Below are positions 48,018 to 58,401 of a stretch of 64,000 nt of DNA, piece after piece. Each line of letters opens with the position of its first letter. Within the stretch, counting starts at the first letter, position 1. Both the position numbers and the translations under genes were made by a program. The stretch covers positions 4,836,001-4,900,000 of the forward strand of contig NZ_CP059162.1 of NCBI RefSeq assembly GCF_013466605.1. The letters run 5' to 3'. Origin of the DNA: Pseudomonas chlororaphis subsp. aurantiaca (lineage in GTDB: Bacteria; Pseudomonadota; Gammaproteobacteria; Pseudomonadales; Pseudomonadaceae). The notes under the pieces are model-generated. The model was not told where the DNA came from. It saw nothing but the letters and a program-made list of their open reading frames with translations, and did not search any database.

Positions 48018-49130
48018 TCAACCACGAGCCAGAACCTTGGCCAAAGCCTCGAGGAAACGCGTGTTTTCAGCCGGCAAGCCAATGGTCACGCGCAGGTGAT
48101 TCGGCATGCCGTAGTTGGCCACCGGACGCACGATCACCCCTTCACGCAACAAGCCCTGGAACACCGGCGCGGCAACCCGACCGACATCCACAGCGATGAA
48201 GTTGCCCCTGGAAGCGATCCAGCTCAGGCCCAGTTCCCGGAAACCGGCCTCCAGTTGCTGCATGCCCGCCTCGTTCAGGCGACGGGTCTCGGCCAGGTAA
48301 TCGGTATCCTCCAGCGCCGCACACGCCGCCGCCAGGGCCAGACTGTTGACGTTGAATGGCTGGCGAACGCGATTGAGCACATCAGCCACTGTCGGAGTCG
48401 ACAAGCCATAACCCACCCGCAACGCGGCCAGGCCGTAGGCCTTGGAAAAGGTTCGCGAAACCAGCAGGTTCGGATAGGCCGCCAGGAAATCCAGGCCATC
48501 CGGCAGATCGCTGCCTTCGGCATATTCGATGTACGCCTCGTCCAGCACCACCAGCACATGCGCCGGTACGTCCTGGAGGAACTCGTCCAGCGCCTCGGCG
48601 CTGAACCAGGTACCGGTCGGATTGTTCGGGTTGGCGATAAAGACCACCCGGGTATCGGCATCGATGGCCAGCAGCATGGCCGGCAGGTCATGCCCCCAGT
48701 CCTTGGCCGGAATCACGCGAGCTTCGGCACCCACGGCCTGGGTAACGATCGGATAGACCGCAAAGGCGTGTTCGCTGAACACCGCATTCAGGCCAGGCGC
48801 CAGGTAGGCACGGGCGACCAGTTCCAGGATGTCGTTGGAGCCATTGCCCAGGGTGACCTGCGCCAGCTCGACGCCACAGCGCTCGGCCAGCAGAGTCTTG
48901 AGCGCAAAGCCATTGCCATCCGGATAGCGGGTCAGCTCGGCCAGCTCTTCGCGAATCGCCGCCAGCGCCTTGGGGCTGGCGCCCAGCGGGTTTTCGTTGC
49001 TCGCCAGCTTGACGATTTTCGCCGGATCGATATCCAGCTCGCGTGCCAGTTCGTCCACGGGCTTGCCCGGAACGTAAGGCGAAAGTTGTTGCACGCCCGG
49101 CTGTGCCAGAGCGAGGAAGTCGCCACTCAT
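48018..49130 (-). CDS. hisC: Histidinol-phosphate / aromatic aminotransferase
   Basis: A 370-residue class II-type PLP enzyme. It has the substrate loop SNENPLGASP, NPNNPTGTW, the cofactor Asp in LDEAYIEY, the Schiff-base Lys in SRTFSKAYGLAALRVGY and the phosphate-binding RGNF. Placed between pheA and tyrA~aroA, it probably serves mainly as an aromatic aminotransferase (HisHb type) rather than only in histidine synthesis; that is inferred from context. Confidence 0.94.
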   Translation of the reverse strand: MSGDFLALAQPGVQQLSPYVPGKPVDELARELDIDPAKIVKLASNENPLGASPKALAAIREELAELTRYPDGNGFALKTLLAERCGVELAQVTLGNGSNDILELVARAYLAPGLNAVFSEHAFAVYPIVTQAVGAEARVIPAKDWGHDLPAMLLAIDADTRVVFIANPNNPTGTWFSAEALDEFLQDVPAHVLVVLDEAYIEYAEGSDLPDGLDFLAAYPNLLVSRTFSKAYGLAALRVGYGLSTPTVADVLNRVRQPFNVNSLALAAACAALEDTDYLAETRRLNEAGMQQLEAGFRELGLSWIASRGNFIAVDVGRVAAPVFQGLLREGVIVRPVANYGMPNHLRVTIGLPAENTRFLEALAKVLARG

Positions 49131-49140
49131 TGTTAAAGCC

Positions 49141-50235
49141 TCAGAGAACCGCTTTCGGGTAGGAACCCAGCACCTTGAGTGCCACTGCTTCCTGACTGAT
49201 CTTTTCCAGCACACCCTTGATCAATGGATCGCGGTGGTGGCCGACGAAGTCGATGAAGAACACATAGGTCCACTTGCCGCTGCGCGAAGGCCGGGTTTCG
49301 ATACGCGTCAGATCGATGCCGTTGTCATGGAAAGGCACCAGCAGCTCATGCAGGGCGCCAGGCTTGTTGCTCATGGAAACGATGATCGAGGTCTTGTCGT
49401 CGCCGGTCGGCGGCACTTCCTGGTTGCCGATCATCAGGAAGCGCGTGGAGTTGTCCGGGCGATCCTCGATTTTCTCGGCCAGACGGGTCAAGCCATACAG
49501 GCTCGCCGCCATGTCGCCGGCGATGGCCGCCGAGTTCCACTCGCCCTTGACCCGCTTGGCCGCTTCGGCGTTGCTGGAAACCGCAACCCGCTCGACATTC
49601 GGATAATGCGCATCCAGCCACTTGCGGCACTGCGCCAGGGACTGGGCATGGGAGTAGATACGGCTGATGCTGTCGGTCTTGGTGTTTTCACCGACCAGCA
49701 GATGATGGTGGATACGCAGCTCGACTTCGCCACAGATCACCATGTCGTGCTCCAGGAAGCTGTCGAGGGTGTGGTTGACCGCACCCTCGGTGGAGTTTTC
49801 CACAGGCACCACGCCAAAGTTCACCGCACCCGCCGCCACTTCACGGAACACTTCGTCGATCGCCGCCATCGGCTTGCTGATCACCGCGTGACCGAAGTGC
49901 TTCATGGCCGCGGCCTGGGTGAAGGTGCCTTCCGGACCGAGGTAGGCCACTTTCAGTGGCTGCTCGAGCGCCAGGCAGGACGACATGATTTCACGGAACA
50001 GCCGCGCCATCTCTTCGTTGCCCAACGGCCCCTGGTTGCGCTCCATCACCCGCTTGAGCACCTGAGCTTCACGCTCAGGACGATAGAACACCGGCACTTC
50101 GCCTTCGGCCAGCGAGGCCATCTTTACTCGCGCGACTTCCTGGGCGCAGCGCGCGCGCTCACTGATCAACTCCAGGACTTTCTCGTCCAGAGCGTCAATG
50201 CGCAGGCGCAGTGCCTTGAGTTCTTGCTCAGACAT
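49141..50235 (-). CDS. pheA: Bifunctional chorismate mutase / prephenate dehydratase (P-protein)
   Basis: A 364-residue enzyme for phenylalanine synthesis. An AroQ mutase domain (about 1-88) with LRLRIDALDEKVLELISERA is followed by the dehydratase (about 93-270; AYLGPEGTFTQAAA, VPVENSTEGAVNHTLD, NSTRFLMIG) and a C-terminal ACT domain with the GALHELL and TRIETRPSR feedback-binding residues. Its start overlaps the serC stop by one base (TAATG). Confidence 0.97.
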   Translation of the reverse strand: MSEQELKALRLRIDALDEKVLELISERARCAQEVARVKMASLAEGEVPVFYRPEREAQVLKRVMERNQGPLGNEEMARLFREIMSSCLALEQPLKVAYLGPEGTFTQAAAMKHFGHAVISKPMAAIDEVFREVAAGAVNFGVVPVENSTEGAVNHTLDSFLEHDMVICGEVELRIHHHLLVGENTKTDSISRIYSHAQSLAQCRKWLDAHYPNVERVAVSSNAEAAKRVKGEWNSAAIAGDMAASLYGLTRLAEKIEDRPDNSTRFLMIGNQEVPPTGDDKTSIIVSMSNKPGALHELLVPFHDNGIDLTRIETRPSRSGKWTYVFFIDFVGHHRDPLIKGVLEKISQEAVALKVLGSYPKAVL

Positions 50236-51320
50236 TAGCCGTGTTCCTTCTCGAACTCTGCCATGTACGCCACCAGCGCGTTGACCGCATTGATGTCGAC
50301 GGCGTTGTAGATGGAGGCGCGCATGCCGCCTACCGAACGGTGACCCTTGAGGTTCAACAGGCCACGCGCGTCGGCACCGGCCAGGAACGGCTTGTCCAGA
50401 CGGTCATCGGCCAGGCGGAACGGTACGTTCATCCACGAGCGGTCCGACTTGTTGATCGGGTTGCTGTACAGGCCGCTGGCGTCGATGAAGTCGTACAGGG
50501 TGCGCTGCTTGACGTCATTGAGCTTGGCGATGGCTTCCACCCCACCCTGCTCCTTGAGCCACTCGAACACCAGGCCGGACAGGTACCAGGCCAGGGTCGG
50601 CGGAGTGTTGTACATCGAACCGTTGTCTGCCGCGACCTTGTAGTCGAGCATGGTCGGGCACAGCGAACGCGCACGACCCAGCAGGTCCTCGCGAACGATA
50701 TTGACCAGGATGCCGCTCGGGCCGATGTTTTTCTGCGCACCGGCGTAGATCATGCCGAAACGGGAGATATCCACAGGGCGCGAGAGGATGTCGGAAGACA
50801 TGTCGGCCACCAGCGGAACGTCGCCGGTTTCCGGGATCCACTGGAATTCCAGGCCGCCGATGGTTTCGTTCGGTGCGTAGTGCACGTAGGCCGCGTCTTT
50901 CGACAGCTGCCATTCGTTCTGGCCAGGGATAGCGAAGTAATCGTAAGGCTTGGCGGTGGCAGCCACATTGACATGGCCGTAGCGCGAGGCTTCTTCAATG
51001 GCCTTCTGCGACCAGATACCGGTGTCGATATAGTCGGCAGTGCCATTTTCCGGCAGCAGGTTCAGTGGAGTCTGAGCAAATTGCTGGCTCGCGCCGCCTT
51101 GCAGAAACAGCACTTTATAGTTCGAGGGGATATTCAGCAGATCACGCAGATCCTGCTCGGCCTTGGTGGCGATGGAGACGAACTCATCGCTGCGATGGCT
51201 CATCTCCATGACCGACAGGCCCTTGCCATGCCAATCCAGCAATTCGGCCTGGGCACGCAACAGGACAGCTTCAGGTAGCGCAGCGGGACCTGCGCAGAAG
51301 TTATAGGCTCGTTTGCTCAC
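50235..51320 (-). CDS. serC: 3-phosphoserine/phosphohydroxythreonine transaminase
   Basis: A 361-residue PLP enzyme acting in serine and in pyridoxal phosphate synthesis. It begins MSKRAYNFCAGPAALPEAV and has the cofactor Lys in YAGAQKNIGPSG. The GTG at 51320 gives the family N terminus; another GTG two codons earlier is possible. It leads the coupled string serC-pheA-hisC-tyrA~aroA-cmk-rpsA, 64 bases downstream of gyrA. Confidence 0.96.
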   Translation of the reverse strand: MSKRAYNFCAGPAALPEAVLLRAQAELLDWHGKGLSVMEMSHRSDEFVSIATKAEQDLRDLLNIPSNYKVLFLQGGASQQFAQTPLNLLPENGTADYIDTGIWSQKAIEEASRYGHVNVAATAKPYDYFAIPGQNEWQLSKDAAYVHYAPNETIGGLEFQWIPETGDVPLVADMSSDILSRPVDISRFGMIYAGAQKNIGPSGILVNIVREDLLGRARSLCPTMLDYKVAADNGSMYNTPPTLAWYLSGLVFEWLKEQGGVEAIAKLNDVKQRTLYDFIDASGLYSNPINKSDRSWMNVPFRLADDRLDKPFLAGADARGLLNLKGHRSVGGMRASIYNAVDINAVNALVAYMAEFEKEHG

Positions 51321-51384
51321 ATCCACTCTCGCTATGCATTCACGGTAGCGGACAGAGCAAACACTCTGCCCTGCTACGATTTAT

Positions 51385-54054
51385 TTAGTCTTGCGACTCT
51401 TCTTCGCCTGCGGCGTCAGCCTGTTGGCCTTCGACGGCATCATCCGAGTCGGTCGCCGCATCCAGCACGGCGCCCTCGAGCACCTCGCCATCTTCGTCTT
51501 CCAATTCGTCGCCTTCGACTTCGGACGGCTCCTGAACCCGCTCCAGGCCTACCAGCGTTTCGTCGTTGGCCAGCTTGATCAAGGTCACGCCCTGGGTGTT
51601 ACGGCCCAGGCTGGACACTTCGTCGACCCGGGTGCGCACCAGGGTGCCCTGGTCGGAAATCAGCATGATTTCCTCGCCGTCGAGCACCTGAACCGCGCCG
51701 ACCAGGCGGCCGTTACGCTCGTTGCTGACCATGGCGATAACGCCCTGACCGCCACGCTTGTACTCAGGGAACTCGGTGATCGCCGTACGCTTGCCATAAC
51801 CACGCGCCGAAGCGGTGAGGATCTGGCTGCCTTCTTCCGGGATCAGCATGGAGATCAGCTTCTGCCCTTCCGGCAGACGCATGCCGCGCACACCGCGGGC
51901 GGTACGACCCATGGCACGAACGTCGGACTCCTTGAAGCGAGTCACCTTGCCACCATCGGAGAACAGCATGACTTCGCGCTCGCCATCGGTGATCGCGGCG
52001 GAAATCAGCACATCGCCCTCGTCCAGTTCCAGCGCGATCAAACCGACGCTGCGCTGACGGCTGAAGGATTCCAGCGGGGTCTTCTTCACGGTGCCGTTGG
52101 CGGTCGCCATGAAGATGTAGTGACCTTCGGTGTACTCCTCGACCGGCAGCATGGTGGTGATGTATTCACCATCGTCCAGCGGCAGCAGGTTGACCAGCGG
52201 ACGGCCGCGGGCGGCACGGGAAGCCTCGGGGATTTCGTAGGTTTTCAGCCAGTAGACCTTGCCCTTGCTGGAGAACAGCAGCAACGTGGTGTGACTGTTG
52301 GCCACCAGCAGGTGAGCGATGTAGTCCTCATCCTTGACGCCGGTCGCCGACTTGCCTTTACCGCCACGACGCTGGGCCTGGTACGCAGCCAGCGGCTGGG
52401 TCTTGGCATAGCCGCCGTGGGAAATGGTCACGACGCGCTCTTCTTCCGGAATCATGTCGCCCAGGGTCAGGTCGAGACGGGCATCGAGGATCTCGGTGCG
52501 GCGCACGTCGCCGTATTCGGCGCGAATCACTTCCAGCTCTTCGCGGATCACTTCCATCAGGCGCGTGGCGCTGTTGAGGATGCGGATCAGCTCGCCGATC
52601 TGGTTGAGGATCTCCTGGTACTCGGCCAGCAGCTTTTCATGCTCGAGGCCGGTCAGGCGGTGCAGGCGCAACTCCAGGATGGCCTGTGCCTGCTCTGGCG
52701 ACAGGAAGTACTTGCCGTCGCGCAGACCGTATTGCGGATCGAGGTTCTCCGGACGGCAGGAGTCCGCGCCGGCACGCTCGACCATGGTCATCACCGCACT
52801 GGACTCCCAAGGTGTGCTGACCAGCGCCTCCTTGGCTTCCGACGGGGTCGGCGAGGCCTTGATCAGGGCGATGACCGGGTCGATGTTCGACAGGGCAACG
52901 GCCTGGCCTTCGAGAATATGGCCACGCTCACGAGCCTTGCGCAGTTCGAATACGGTGCGGCGGGTCACCACTTCACGGCGGTGACGCACGAAGGCTTCCA
53001 GCAAGTCCTTCAGGTTGAGGATCCGCGGACGACCGTCGATCAGCGCAACGATGTTGATACCGAACACGCTCTGCAGCTGGGTCTGGGCGTAGAGGTTGTT
53101 GAGGATCACCTCCGGCACTTCGCCACGACGCAGCTCGATCACTACGCGCATACCGTCCTTGTCGGACTCGTCGCGCAGCTCTGTGATGCCTTCGAGCTTC
53201 TTCTCCTTGACCAGCTCGGCGATCTTCTCGATCAGGCGCGCCTTGTTCAACTGGTAAGGCAGCTCGGTGATGACGATCTGCTGGCGGCCACCGACCTTGT
53301 CGATGTCCTCAATGATCGAGCGGGCACGCATGTAAATGCGTCCGCGACCGGTACGGTAGGCTTCGATGATGCCTTCGCGACCGTTGATGATCGCCGCGGT
53401 CGGGAAGTCCGGGCCCGGGATGTGCTGCATCAGCTCATCGACGGTCAGTTCCGGGTTGTCGATCAGCGCCAGGCAACCGTCGATGACTTCGCCGAGGTTG
53501 TGCGGTGGAATGTTGGTCGCCATGCCCACGGCGATACCGCTGGAGCCGTTGACCAGCAGGTTGGGGATCTTGGTCGGCATGACCGCGGGGATCAGTTCGG
53601 TGCCGTCGTAGTTCGGCACCCAGTCCACGGTTTCCTTGTGCAGGTCGGCCAGCAGCTCGTGCGCCAGCTTGGTCATGCGCACTTCGGTGTATCGCATGGC
53701 CGCCGCGTTGTCGCCGTCGACCGAACCGAAGTTACCCTGGCCGTCTACCAGCAGGTAGCGCAGGGAGAATGGCTGGGCCATACGAACGATGGTGTCGTAC
53801 ACCGCGGTATCACCGTGCGGGTGATACTTACCGATCACGTCACCGACAACACGGGCAGATTTCTTGTACGGCTTGTTCCAGTCGTTACCGAGCTCGCTCA
53901 TCGCGTACAGCACACGCCGGTGCACAGGCTTCAAGCCATCGCGCGCATCAGGCAGTGCCCGCCCGACGATTACGCTCATCGCGTAGTCGAGATAGGACTG
54001 TTTCAGCTCGTCTTCGATATTGACCGGGAGGATTTCTTTGGCCAGTTCGCCCAT
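51385..54054 (-). CDS. gyrA: DNA gyrase subunit A
   Basis: An 889-residue topoisomerase subunit. The breakage-reunion domain holds catalytic Tyr122 (MRYTEVRM), and the quinolone-resistance region reads [10 protein letters not shown] with Thr83 and Asp87, the residues of susceptible Pseudomonas. The C-terminal beta-pinwheel has the GyrA box QRRGGKGK. The tail is very acidic ([10 protein letters not shown]... [10 protein letters not shown]). The ATG at 54054 fits the family start. Confidence 0.98.
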   Translation of the reverse strand: MGELAKEILPVNIEDELKQSYLDYAMSVIVGRALPDARDGLKPVHRRVLYAMSELGNDWNKPYKKSARVVGDVIGKYHPHGDTAVYDTIVRMAQPFSLRYLLVDGQGNFGSVDGDNAAAMRYTEVRMTKLAHELLADLHKETVDWVPNYDGTELIPAVMPTKIPNLLVNGSSGIAVGMATNIPPHNLGEVIDGCLALIDNPELTVDELMQHIPGPDFPTAAIINGREGIIEAYRTGRGRIYMRARSIIEDIDKVGGRQQIVITELPYQLNKARLIEKIAELVKEKKLEGITELRDESDKDGMRVVIELRRGEVPEVILNNLYAQTQLQSVFGINIVALIDGRPRILNLKDLLEAFVRHRREVVTRRTVFELRKARERGHILEGQAVALSNIDPVIALIKASPTPSEAKEALVSTPWESSAVMTMVERAGADSCRPENLDPQYGLRDGKYFLSPEQAQAILELRLHRLTGLEHEKLLAEYQEILNQIGELIRILNSATRLMEVIREELEVIRAEYGDVRRTEILDARLDLTLGDMIPEEERVVTISHGGYAKTQPLAAYQAQRRGGKGKSATGVKDEDYIAHLLVANSHTTLLLFSSKGKVYWLKTYEIPEASRAARGRPLVNLLPLDDGEYITTMLPVEEYTEGHYIFMATANGTVKKTPLESFSRQRSVGLIALELDEGDVLISAAITDGEREVMLFSDGGKVTRFKESDVRAMGRTARGVRGMRLPEGQKLISMLIPEEGSQILTASARGYGKRTAITEFPEYKRGGQGVIAMVSNERNGRLVGAVQVLDGEEIMLISDQGTLVRTRVDEVSSLGRNTQGVTLIKLANDETLVGLERVQEPSEVEGDELEDEDGEVLEGAVLDAATDSDDAVEGQQADAAGEEESQD

Positions 54055-54233
54055 GAGAAGCCTGATTCCTTTTTCTGGTGAAACTTCGTCACATCCATAT
54101 GGGACGAACGAAGCTCGCCGCTGCAGGCCTAGTGCCATGCACCGACTTACGACAAATCAACAAGTTATGCCATGGATTTGCGCAGTGAAGGCGGTCACTT
54201 CGGACCACCTTGGAAACCGCCGGATTTTATCAC
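54055..54233 (-). promoter_or_regulatory. Structured 5' leader of gyrA
   Basis: On the minus strand two stem-loops are visible: ggcggt/accgcc arms at 54190-54195 and 54216-54221, and cttcgt/acgaag arms at 54084-54089 and 54108-54113 close to the start codon. A -10-like TAAAAT lies at 54224-54229. Pseudomonas is known to have a conserved gyrA leader RNA motif (gyrA RNA); whether this is it needs a covariance-model search. Confidence 0.45.
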
Positions 54234-54408
54234 AATCGCCGCCACGCACCTATCCCCCTGATGCGCATGGAGCATAGTTAGTTGACCGGTGACAGGCTGA
54301 TAAGAGACGAGAGAAGCTCAGAGGCGGATTTCGCGCATAAACGCGGACATTTTCCGGACTGACGACCGCCCCTCGACAGCCGCCAGCGAAACTTTTTGCA
54401 AAATGACC
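54234..54408. other. Remaining mtnA-gyrA intergenic sequence
   Basis: No gene is seen. With the structured leader it makes a 354-base gap. No intrinsic terminator for mtnA was found. Confidence 0.45.
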
Positions 54409-55485
54409 TCAGTGCAGGCGCTTGCGGCACATCAATTGGGTCATTTTTGCGGTGTCGGGACGCTCGACTATGCCTTTCTCGGTGACGATGGCGTCGATCA
54501 GGTCCGCCGGGGTGACGTCGAATACCGGGTTGTAGGCCTCCACATCCGCCCCTACCCGCTTGCCGCCGATCTCAAGCAGCTCCTTGCCATCACGCTCCTC
54601 GATCGGAATGTCGTCGCCGCTGGCCAGGGCCATGTCGATGGTCGAACTCGGCGCGACCACCATGAAACGCACCCCGTGGTGCATCGCATTGACCGCCAGT
54701 TGATAGGTGCCGATCTTGTTCGCCACGTCGCCGTTGGCGGTAATGCGGTCGGCGCCGACGATCACCCAGGTCACGCCCTTGGTTTTCATGATGTGCGCAG
54801 CGGCGGAGTCGGCATTCAAGGTCACAGGGATGCCTTCGTTGGCCAGCTCCCAGGCGGTCAGCCGCGAGCCTTGCAACCAGGGACGGGTCTCATTGGCATA
54901 CACTCGCTCGACCATACCCTCGATAAAGGCCCCGCGAATCACCCCCAGGGCCGTGCCGAAGCCTCCGGTCGCCAGGGCGCCGGTGTTGCAATGGGTCAGG
55001 ATGGCCTGGGCATTGCCCTGATGCCGGCGAATCAGATCGACACCCAGCTGGGCCATGGTCAGGTTGGCTTCGCGGTCGCTTTCATGAATGGCCAGGGCTT
55101 CCGCTTCCAGCACCGCCAACGGGTCGGCGTGGTCCTTGAGGCGCTCCAGGCGCTCATGCATGCGGTTCAGCGCCCAGAACAGGTTGACCGCGGTCGGGCG
55201 CGAGTCGGCGAGCAGCGTGAAGTCTTCTTCCATCGCCGCCTGCCAGTCGCCACCGGCGGCAAAGCGCGCACGCGCCGCCAGGACCACGCCATAGGCGGCG
55301 CTGATGCCGATCGCCGGCGCGCCACGCACTACCATTTCGCGAATGGCCTGTGCGACGCCGGCCGCACTGGTGTAGGCGATCCAGCTTTCTTCGAAGGGCA
55401 AAATACGCTGATCGAGCAGATACAGGGCGTCATCCCGCCAATCGATGGCCTTCACCTTCTCCGCAGCCAACAGTCGGTCGCGCAT
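54409..55485 (-). CDS. mtnA: S-methyl-5-thioribose-1-phosphate isomerase
   Basis: A 358-residue enzyme of methionine salvage that turns methylthioribose-1-phosphate into the ribulose form. It has [19 protein letters not shown], the catalytic Cys in [18 protein letters not shown] and the Asp in [18 protein letters not shown]. It is divergent, 108 bases away, from the gene for MTA deaminase, an earlier step. Confidence 0.96.
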   Translation of the reverse strand: MRDRLLAAEKVKAIDWRDDALYLLDQRILPFEESWIAYTSAAGVAQAIREMVVRGAPAIGISAAYGVVLAARARFAAGGDWQAAMEEDFTLLADSRPTAVNLFWALNRMHERLERLKDHADPLAVLEAEALAIHESDREANLTMAQLGVDLIRRHQGNAQAILTHCNTGALATGGFGTALGVIRGAFIEGMVERVYANETRPWLQGSRLTAWELANEGIPVTLNADSAAAHIMKTKGVTWVIVGADRITANGDVANKIGTYQLAVNAMHHGVRFMVVAPSSTIDMALASGDDIPIEERDGKELLEIGGKRVGADVEAYNPVFDVTPADLIDAIVTEKGIVERPDTAKMTQLMCRKRLH

Positions 55486-55593
55486 CCTTCACCCCGCACT
55501 CATGAACAAAAGCCGCCGATTATAGCGATCCCCCGGCGAAGACGCTCGGGTATACTTCGCCATCCTCCACAAACGCCCTGGAACCGATCTTCG

Positions 55594-56925
55594 ATGCCGA
55601 ACCCTGTCGTTGCGCTCGACCTACTCCTGTTGCCGACCTGGCTGGTGCCTGTTGAACCGGCCGGCGTAGTGCTCAAGGAGCACGGCCTGGGCATCCGCGA
55701 CGGCCGCATCGTGTTCATCGGCCCGCGTGCCGACGCCTTGAAGCTGCAGGCTACCGAGGTCCGCGAGCTGCCTGGCATGCTGCTCAGCCCCGGCCTGATC
55801 AATGCCCACGGCCACGCGGCGATGACCCTGTTCCGCGGCCTGGCCGACGACCTGCCGCTGATGACCTGGCTGGAAAACCACATCTGGCCCGCCGAGGCCA
55901 AATGGGTCGATGAAGCCTTCGTCCGCGACGGTACCGACCTGGCCATCGCCGAACAGCTCAAAGGCGGCATCAGCTGTTTTTCCGACATGTACTTCTTCCC
56001 GAAGGTTGCCAGCGAACGCGTGCACAACAGCGGCATTCGGGCGCAGATCGCCATTCCGATCCTCGACTTTCCGATTCCGGGCGCCCACAGCACCGACGAG
56101 GCCATCCGCCAGGGCGTCGAGCTGTTCAGCGACCTCAAGCATCATCCGCGCATCAAGATCACCTTCGGCCCCCACGCGCCCTATACGGTCGGCGACGAAA
56201 ACCTGGAGAAGATCCGGATCATTGCCGAAGAACTCGATGCATCCATTCATATGCATGTCCATGAAACCGCCTTCGAGGTGGAACAGGCCATCGCCCGGCA
56301 TGGCGAACGGCCCCTGGCCCGCCTGGCCCGGCTGGGACTGCTCGGGCCGCGCTTCCAGGCCGTACACATGACCCAAATCAGCGATGACGACCTGGCTTTG
56401 CTGGTAGAAACCAACAGCAATGTCATTCATTGCCCGGAGTCGAACCTGAAACTGGCCAGCGGCTTCTGCCCGGTGGAACGGCTGTGGCAGGCTGGCGTCA
56501 ATGTTGCAGTAGGCACCGACGGGGCCGCCAGCAACAACGACCTGGACCTGCTCGGCGAAACCCGCACCGCCGCGCTGCTGGCCAAGGCCGTGGCGGGCTC
56601 GGCCACCGCCCTGAATGCCCACCAGGCACTGCGCATGGCCACGCTCAACGGCGCGCGGGCCCTGGGCCTGGAGAGTGAAATCGGCTCGCTGGAACTCGGC
56701 AAGGCCGCGGACCTGGTGGCCTTCGACCTGTCCGGCCTGGCGCAGCAACCGATCTACGACCCGGTTTCGCAGCTTATATATGCCACCGGCCGCGATTGCG
56801 TGAAACACCTTTGGGTCGCCGGCAAGCAATTGCTCGACGACCGGCGCCTGACGCGCCTGGACGAACAACAGCTGCACGCCACGGCGACAGCCTGGGGCCG
56901 GCGCATCAGCGGCCATACCGAATAG
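55594..56925 (+). CDS. mtaD: 5-methylthioadenosine / S-adenosylhomocysteine deaminase (TRZ/ATZ hydrolase)
   Basis: A 443-residue amidohydrolase. Metal ligands are visible in [31 protein letters not shown] and the final Asp in [17 protein letters not shown]. In P. aeruginosa the homologue (PA3170 as I recall) deaminates MTA to methylthioinosine, replacing the usual MTA nucleosidase route, after which phosphorolysis feeds MtnA. The ATG at 55594 is far from any strong ribosome site. It is followed by ubiG. Confidence 0.92.
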   Translation: MPNPVVALDLLLLPTWLVPVEPAGVVLKEHGLGIRDGRIVFIGPRADALKLQATEVRELPGMLLSPGLINAHGHAAMTLFRGLADDLPLMTWLENHIWPAEAKWVDEAFVRDGTDLAIAEQLKGGISCFSDMYFFPKVASERVHNSGIRAQIAIPILDFPIPGAHSTDEAIRQGVELFSDLKHHPRIKITFGPHAPYTVGDENLEKIRIIAEELDASIHMHVHETAFEVEQAIARHGERPLARLARLGLLGPRFQAVHMTQISDDDLALLVETNSNVIHCPESNLKLASGFCPVERLWQAGVNVAVGTDGAASNNDLDLLGETRTAALLAKAVAGSATALNAHQALRMATLNGARALGLESEIGSLELGKAADLVAFDLSGLAQQPIYDPVSQLIYATGRDCVKHLWVAGKQLLDDRRLTRLDEQQLHATATAWGRRISGHTE

Positions 56926-56989
56926 CAGGAACCCTCGAGCCGCGGCTCGAGACCGATAGCAAGCATTTTCCAGATTCAGAGGATTACCC

Positions 56990-57688
56990 ATGAGCAACGT
57001 CGACCACGCCGAAATCGCCAAATTCGAAGCCCTCGCCCATCGCTGGTGGGACCGCGAAAGCGAATTCAAACCGCTGCACGATATCAACCCGCTGCGGGTC
57101 AACTGGATTGACGAGCGCGTCAACCTGGCCGGCAAGAAAGTCCTCGACGTCGGTTGCGGCGGCGGCATCCTCAGCGAAGCCATGGCCCAGCGCGGCGCCA
57201 CGGTAACCGGCATCGACATGGGCGAGGCCCCGCTGGCGGTGGCACAGCTGCATCAACTGGAGTCCGGGGTGAACGTCGAATACCGGCAGATCACCGCCGA
57301 AGCCCTGGCCGAGGAAATGCCCGAGCAGTTCGACGTCGTCACCTGCCTGGAGATGCTCGAGCACGTACCGGATCCGTCCTCGGTGATCCGCGCCTGCTTC
57401 CGCATGGTCAAGCCCGGCGGCCAGGTGTTCTTCTCCACCATCAACCGCAACCCGAAGGCTTACCTGTTCGCCATCATCGGCGCCGAATACATCATGAAGC
57501 TGCTGCCACGCGGCACCCATGACTTCAAGAAATTCATCCGTCCTTCCGAACTGGGCGCCTGGAGCCGCGACGCCGGCCTGACCGTCAAGGACATCATCGG
57601 CCTGACCTACAACCCGCTGACCAAGCACTACAAGCTGGCCGCCGACGTCGACGTCAACTACATGATCCAGACCCTGCGAGAGGAATAA
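56990..57688 (+). CDS. ubiG: UbiG ubiquinone O-methyltransferase
   Basis: A 232-residue SAM-dependent enzyme catalysing both O-methylations of ubiquinone synthesis. Motifs are the SAM loop [28 protein letters not shown] and the membrane-associated segment [28 protein letters not shown]. The ribosome site is AGAGGA. The next gene begins four bases after the stop. Confidence 0.97.
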   Translation: MSNVDHAEIAKFEALAHRWWDRESEFKPLHDINPLRVNWIDERVNLAGKKVLDVGCGGGILSEAMAQRGATVTGIDMGEAPLAVAQLHQLESGVNVEYRQITAEALAEEMPEQFDVVTCLEMLEHVPDPSSVIRACFRMVKPGGQVFFSTINRNPKAYLFAIIGAEYIMKLLPRGTHDFKKFIRPSELGAWSRDAGLTVKDIIGLTYNPLTKHYKLAADVDVNYMIQTLREE

Positions 57689-57692
57689 GCCC

Positions 57693-58364
57693 ATGCGTAT
57701 CAGAGCAGTTCTTTTCGACATGGACGGCACCCTGCTCGACACCGCGCCGGACTTCATTGCCATCTGCCAGGCCATGCGCGCCGACCGCGGCCTGGCGCCG
57801 ATCGCGGACAAGCATATCCGTGACGAAATCTCCGGCGGCGCGCGGGCGATGGTGGCCGTGACCTTCTCGATGGACCCGGAGTCCCCGGGCTTCGAGGAGC
57901 TGCGCCTGGAGTTCCTCGAACGCTACCTCAAGCATTGCGCGGTGCACAGCAAGCTGTTCGACGGCATGGCCGAGCTGCTGGCCGATATCGAAAAGGCCAA
58001 TCTGATCTGGGGCGTGGTCACCAACAAGCCGGTGCGCTTTGCCGAGCCGATCATGCAGCAGCTGGGCCTGGCGGAACGTTCCGCCCTGCTGATCTGCCCG
58101 GATCACGTGAAGAACAGCAAACCTGACCCGGAGCCGTTGATCCTGGCATGCAAGATGCTCGACCTCGACCCGGCCAGCGTACTGTTCGTCGGCGACGACC
58201 TGCGCGACATCGAATCGGGCCGCGATGCAGGCACCAGGACCGCCGCCGTGACCTACGGCTACATCCATCCGGACGACAATCCCAAGCATTGGGGCGCCGA
58301 CGTGGTGGTCGATCACCCACTGGAACTGCGCCAGGTCCTGGATCAGGCGCTGTGCAGCTGCTGA
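57693..58364 (+). CDS. mupP: MupP N-acetylmuramic acid 6-phosphate phosphatase
   Basis: A 223-residue HAD phosphatase. It contains the nucleophile [12 protein letters not shown] at the N terminus, TNKP, the Lys of KNSKPDPEP and the acidic [11 protein letters not shown]. In Pseudomonas the ubiG-adjacent HAD protein is MupP of the peptidoglycan recycling bypass that avoids fosfomycin-sensitive synthesis; older annotation calls it phosphoglycolate phosphatase. Assignment rests on context and similarity recalled from memory. Confidence 0.9.
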   Translation: MRIRAVLFDMDGTLLDTAPDFIAICQAMRADRGLAPIADKHIRDEISGGARAMVAVTFSMDPESPGFEELRLEFLERYLKHCAVHSKLFDGMAELLADIEKANLIWGVVTNKPVRFAEPIMQQLGLAERSALLICPDHVKNSKPDPEPLILACKMLDLDPASVLFVGDDLRDIESGRDAGTRTAAVTYGYIHPDDNPKHWGADVVVDHPLELRQVLDQALCSC

Positions 58365-58401
58365 CCGCCCAGGCTTTCGCTTCTGATTTCCCGAGGTTTT
58401 T

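Noticed and set aside
51391..54081. Very long open frame antisense to gyrA (896 codons), and similar long frames opposite kdpB (24637-26751), kdpA/kdpB (25631-28345) and tyrA~aroA (45872-47758)
   Set aside because: High-GC codon bias keeps the opposite strand free of stops. The translations show no recognisable motifs, are His/Gln/Val- or Arg/Ser-rich, and lie opposite unquestionable genes.
54403..55593. Long N-terminal extension of the MTA deaminase reading frame
   Set aside because: The first 397 codons are antisense to mtnA; the family N terminus begins at the ATG at 55594.
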